A DNA stretch of 64,000 nucleotides from Odobenus rosmarus divergens (Eukaryota > Chordata > Mammalia > Carnivora > Odobenidae). Shown in pieces: positions 60,666 through 64,000 of this stretch (the first letter of the stretch is position 1; each line of letters starts with the position of its first letter). Both the position numbers and the translations under genes were made by a program. The stretch is taken from positions 1,797,637-1,861,636 of the forward strand of contig NW_004450939.1 in the NCBI RefSeq assembly GCF_000321225.1. The letters run 5' to 3'. The notes below the pieces were generated by a model. The model was not told the DNA's origin, ran no database searches, and saw nothing but the letters and a program-made list of their open reading frames with translations.

Positions 60666-62441
60666 ATAAACACACACACACATATAAATATGTGCTTATA
60701 TAAAACTATTAGCCAATGCCATGTTTAAAATAAAGTGAAAACCAAAGGGGAAGATGATAATATAAGGCTGGGGCTGTCCTACAATAGGAATCCAGGGTTT
60801 TTAAAAAGAGAGAGCCTCTTATACTTAGGTCTTCTGTGCTGCAGAGCTGAGCATATCAGGAAATAGTTCATGTACATTTGTGTAATTTCTTTAAAATTGT
60901 ATGCAGCTAATTAAACGTCTCTGGTTTCAGGGGAAAGGAGAGAGGAAACTAGGTGGAACAGTAGCTTTGCTTCGCAGTTTCACTCTGCATGACCAAATGA
61001 GCAAACTGGCAAAGGCTGTTCCAGCTAGGGCTGCCTGACTCCCAGTGGTGAGGTTCCAGAGATGAAATGCTTTTCTTGGAGCTAATACTGAAAGCTTTTT
61101 TAAACTCAATTCTGGTAAAAGGATTCTATCACCATTTTCTTTTTCTCTCCTATCTACTGACATTTTTAAAGTTTAGAGCCAAATAACCATATTCTGTTGG
61201 TCAGATTTCAGGGGATAAAGGGAGCTGGAGTGGGAGCACAAATCTTACTGAAGGGACTGAGTGCTGCATGACTGTCTTAAGGCTCATCGCCATTTGCTGT
61301 GTTCTAATTTAAGCCTGGAAATGATAAAATGCCACTTCCCTAACTCACTACCCTGGTTTCAACTGGCATTGGTGTGATTCAAAGAAATCCAGCCCTCCCA
61401 TCAGTCCCCTTTCTTTAATCTTTCTCCCAATATTGTCAATAACACTTAGGTGGCAAATGCTCCAGGCTGTCAATCACCTTTTAGTATGAATTAATTTTTA
61501 TGCGATTGCGTTCTTACAAGGATTTTTCAAGTAACAGAAGAAATAGGAATTTTGAATACAGGAAAGAAAAAGACCGAGTAGTCATTTGGAAACACGGGAC
61601 TTAAGGAGAGTGTGGGCCCAAGTACGGTATTTGGACAGATAGCAAGCAACATGAAAATCCAGGCCTTCAAGGGCAAGGAGAGAAGCCAACAAAGGGACAG
61701 GAGTGGTAGTAAAGACAATATTGTCTGCTACTTAAATTTTCCTAGGCCAGGCCCTCCTTTTCCTTCTTTTCTCGGGCCAATGGCAGCTCCCATTTGATTT
61801 TGGTGAAATATCACCAACCCTTTCTCCATGCCTCACCTTATTTGGAGTGTGGAGTCAAGGGAAGAGCTGACTGCATGATGCGTCTGCAGGCACTTGCAGG
61901 ATGGGCCTGAACTGGCTGTGCATAACAAACAAGGCATTCATGGGGAATACTTTCTTCCTTATGTAGCCCTCTGGGCACTGAGATAGGTCTTCAATTAGGC
62001 GTGTGTCTACATTGTTTACTTAATGCCACATTTCCCGTTTTCTAATTTCCCCCTGAAATCTAGATTTTCAGACTTAGGGTTTTCAAAGGGTACTTTTCCT
62101 TTTAAAGACTTCTTATGTTTAATGTAAACATTTATAATGCGGTATTCTTCTTTTCCTTATATGTTAAGGGGAAAATTATACTATTTCAGTGTGAAAATAG
62201 CTTTCATTTTTTTTCTAGTGAATATTCTTGAACTTTTAATGTAAATGTACAGATTGTTTTTTCATATTTTTTTATAAGGAAGCAGTGAACTGTCTAAAAT
62301 GCAGTGAGGTTTGGTTTGCAGTATTTTTAACAGAACTTTAAGTCTCTTATTAAAAGAAGTTACTTCACTTTGAAGGAAACATGGCAAGGTAAAATAAGCA
62401 AAAATTGGTTGTGTAAAGTAATAGTTGCAGATAGAGGATGT

Positions 62442-62447
62442 AATAAA
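62442..62447 (+). terminator. DSC3: Candidate polyadenylation signal AATAAA (preferred distal site)
   Basis: Canonical hexamer about 3.96 kb after the stop codon, followed within 30 bases by TCTTGTCTTTG, a U/GU-rich element. Alternatives are at 60729 and 62740. Confidence 0.5.
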
Positions 62448-62465
62448 ACTCTTAACTCAATATCT

Positions 62466-63185
62466 TGTCTTTGCTATATTTAGGGATTAAATGATTCCAA
62501 GATGGTCATGTTGTAAAATTGTGCTTAAGACTGGCATGGAAGTAGATCCTAGAAAATGTCTTCATTGTATTCCTGGGGAATATTTTAGAGAATGGGTCAT
62601 TACCAGATTGTCAACATCATTTATATATTAAATTATTTGGGGGGAGATCACTATTTGGGGCACAGCTTTACAAATGATATCTCCATCTGATTGTTATTGG
62701 GTAAAGAAGTATTGGAAGGTACTTGAAGAGTGTTCCAGAAATAAAACGCTGACATAGCATTCTTACCTGGAGCAGTGTAGTCAAGGGGAAACATTATGAG
62801 TTTAAAAAAAAAAAAAGAGCAAGAGATAGTCCAATCTTTGTTCTGTCAACCTACAGAGTATATGACCTTCAAGCTTTGTTCACAACCAAATTACGGTGCT
62901 GTGTATTTCACAGCGAATCTTTTCCCTGGGGGGGTGTGTGTGTGCTTTCCCACAGGTAAGGCTGACCATTTCAAAAATGTACGCGTTGTCTCAAAAGCTT
63001 TCAATTGTAGTGGAACTTGAACAATAATTTCAATTTTGGGAACTTTTATTGTGATTATTATGTTTATGTCTAAATATTTGTGTTTAAAAATGTTCATTGA
63101 ATTTTTGTTTCTGATGTCAGAACATTCGGTAAATTCCAGGCATCCAGCAGAACTGACTTGGTAAAATATTGGCTCATAGCAGTTG
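62466..63185. other. Downstream flank after the presumed DSC3 poly(A) site
   Basis: AT-rich. A further AATAAA at 62740-62745 could be a more distal end of the transcript. No other gene seen. Confidence 0.45.
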
Positions 63186-63189
63186 AGAA

Positions 63190-63405
63190 GGTACATGTCT
63201 AGTGTAGAGTCAGACTGTTTGCAGGTAAATCCTGGCACTTTACTTTCTGTGTGGCTTTAGAAAGGTTACTTACTCCCTCTCTTAGTCTGAGTTTTCTTGT
63301 TTTTCAAAGCAAAATAACAATACCAACCTCAAGGGGTTGTTGGCATGACTAAATGAGTTACTATATTCATAGCATGTAGAACACTGCCTGTACTAGTGAA
63401 AGATA
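63190..63405 (+). mobile_element. MIR SINE, sense
   Basis: GTAAATCCTGGCACTTTACT, GGTTACTTACTCCCTCTC and TTGGCATGACTAAATGAG in MIR order. Confidence 0.75.
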
Positions 63406-63814
63406 TATAAGGGTCAGGTATATAGGCAATAAAATCAAGTAGTTGAATATACTACAATATCTAAGGTCTTTTTAGGGAAGAGTTTATGCTTATTTATATA
63501 AAAAAGATCTGAACAGACTCTTTCCAGACCATGGAATTGTGGTGGATTTGTATTTTGTGTTCATTTTCTACAATGAACATTGATAACATTTTTAACTTTA
63601 TTTTTAAAGGGTTAATCCCAGCTCTAGACAGTTTCTTTATGGTGCTTGTATTAGTCAGGATTAGGATTAGCTGTGTGGACAGAAAACAAGATGGCAGTGA
63701 CTTAAACAAATAGGATCCAGATTGAGTTTGCAGGTCCTGCTATTCTGATGGCTTATTTTGATTCCATCGATTTGAGCCTCAGAACTTCGGTTTTCCCCTT
63801 ACTTTTTTTCCCCT

Positions 63815-64000
63815 TTAATTATGGTAAAATTCACATAACATAAGTTCACCTATTTAAGCCATTTTAACTATTTGATTTTTAAGTGATCTCTACACCCAAC
63901 GTGGGGCTCAAATAATACAACCCTGAGATCAAGAGTCAGGTGCTGCACCGACCCAGCCAGCCAGGTGTCTCTCCTTGATCCGTTTTAAAGTGTACAGTTA
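63815..64000 (-). mobile_element. L1 3'-region fragment, antisense, interrupted and cut by window end
   Basis: GTAAAATTCACATAACATAAG ... then after the SINE GTTTTAAAGTGTACAGTTA, two halves of the usual antisense L1 3' UTR phrase. Confidence 0.65.
63873..63975 (-). mobile_element. Can-SINE, old short subfamily, antisense, inside the L1 fragment
   Basis: CTACACCCAACGTGGGGCTC and CCCAGCCAGCCAGGTGTCTC are the reverse complement of the short Can-SINE head, as at 3745-3863. Confidence 0.75.

Larger units (their letters stand above)
58487..62465 (+). other. DSC3: DSC3 3' UTR (estimated extent)
   Basis: AT-rich non-coding sequence after the a-form stop (also 3' UTR for the b-form when exon 17 is included). 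AATAAA hexamers occur at 60729-60734, 62442-62447 and 62740-62745. The middle one is preferred, since the human 3' UTR is about 4 kb as I recall. Contains two AT-rich inverted repeats near its start and an embedded old transposon-like segment at ~60.2-60.7 kb. Confidence 0.6.

Noticed and set aside
1..64000. CRISPR arrays, bacterial operons, phage or integron features.
   Set aside because: Spliced vertebrate gene, Can-SINEs, MIRs and L1s throughout; regularly spaced repeats here are SINE copies with independent target-site duplications.

Overview
The window is mammalian nuclear DNA. It has one intron-split gene, a single CpG island and a dense carpet of interspersed repeats. At least 23 copies of a tRNA-derived SINE (head GGGGCGCCTGGGTGGCTCAG, tail (AAATA)n, TC-rich 3' part) are the Can-SINE typical of Carnivora. 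Their consensus looks caniform/arctoid (bear, pinniped or musteloid) rather than dog-like or cat-like. That taxonomic reading is inference from repeat diagnostics only.

The gene is desmocollin-3 (DSC3), complete and on the + strand. I could place all 16 constitutive coding exons plus the 43-bp alternative exon. The start codon is at 10920 in the CpG island. The full-length (a) stop is at 58484-58486 and the alternative (b) stop at 58189-58191. The spliced a-form reads without interruption for 895 codons: signal peptide, prodomain with a furin-type R-S-K-R site, five cadherin repeats, one membrane span and a desmosomal-cadherin tail. The b-form would be 838 residues with an 8-residue unique tail. 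Every intron obeys GT-AG and every phase closes.

Layout: 1-10.4 kb is upstream intergenic sequence made mostly of old repeats (no DSC2 coding sequence seen, although DSC2 is the expected upstream neighbour). 10.38-12.0 kb is the CpG island with promoter, exon 1 and the start of intron 1. 12-21.7 kb is intron 1, filled by diverged L1 pieces in both orientations. 21.7-31 kb holds exons 2-6 (signal/prodomain, EC1). 34-46.6 kb holds exons 7-12 (EC2-EC5). 49-51.7 kb holds exons 13-14 (membrane span). 56-58.5 kb holds exons 15-17 (cytoplasmic tail with the a/b switch). About 58.5-62.5 kb is a long 3' UTR, and the rest is repeat-containing flank.

I did not find a new biological system. The points most worth checking are: a SINE almost touching the exon 12 donor; a 173-bp intron that is largely one inverted repeat with duplicated GGTACAAA at its two junctions; an A10 run in coding exon 14; the DSC3b exon; an unexplained 94-codon antisense ORF in intron 9; and several retroelement insertions whose order or mechanism can be read from target-site duplications.
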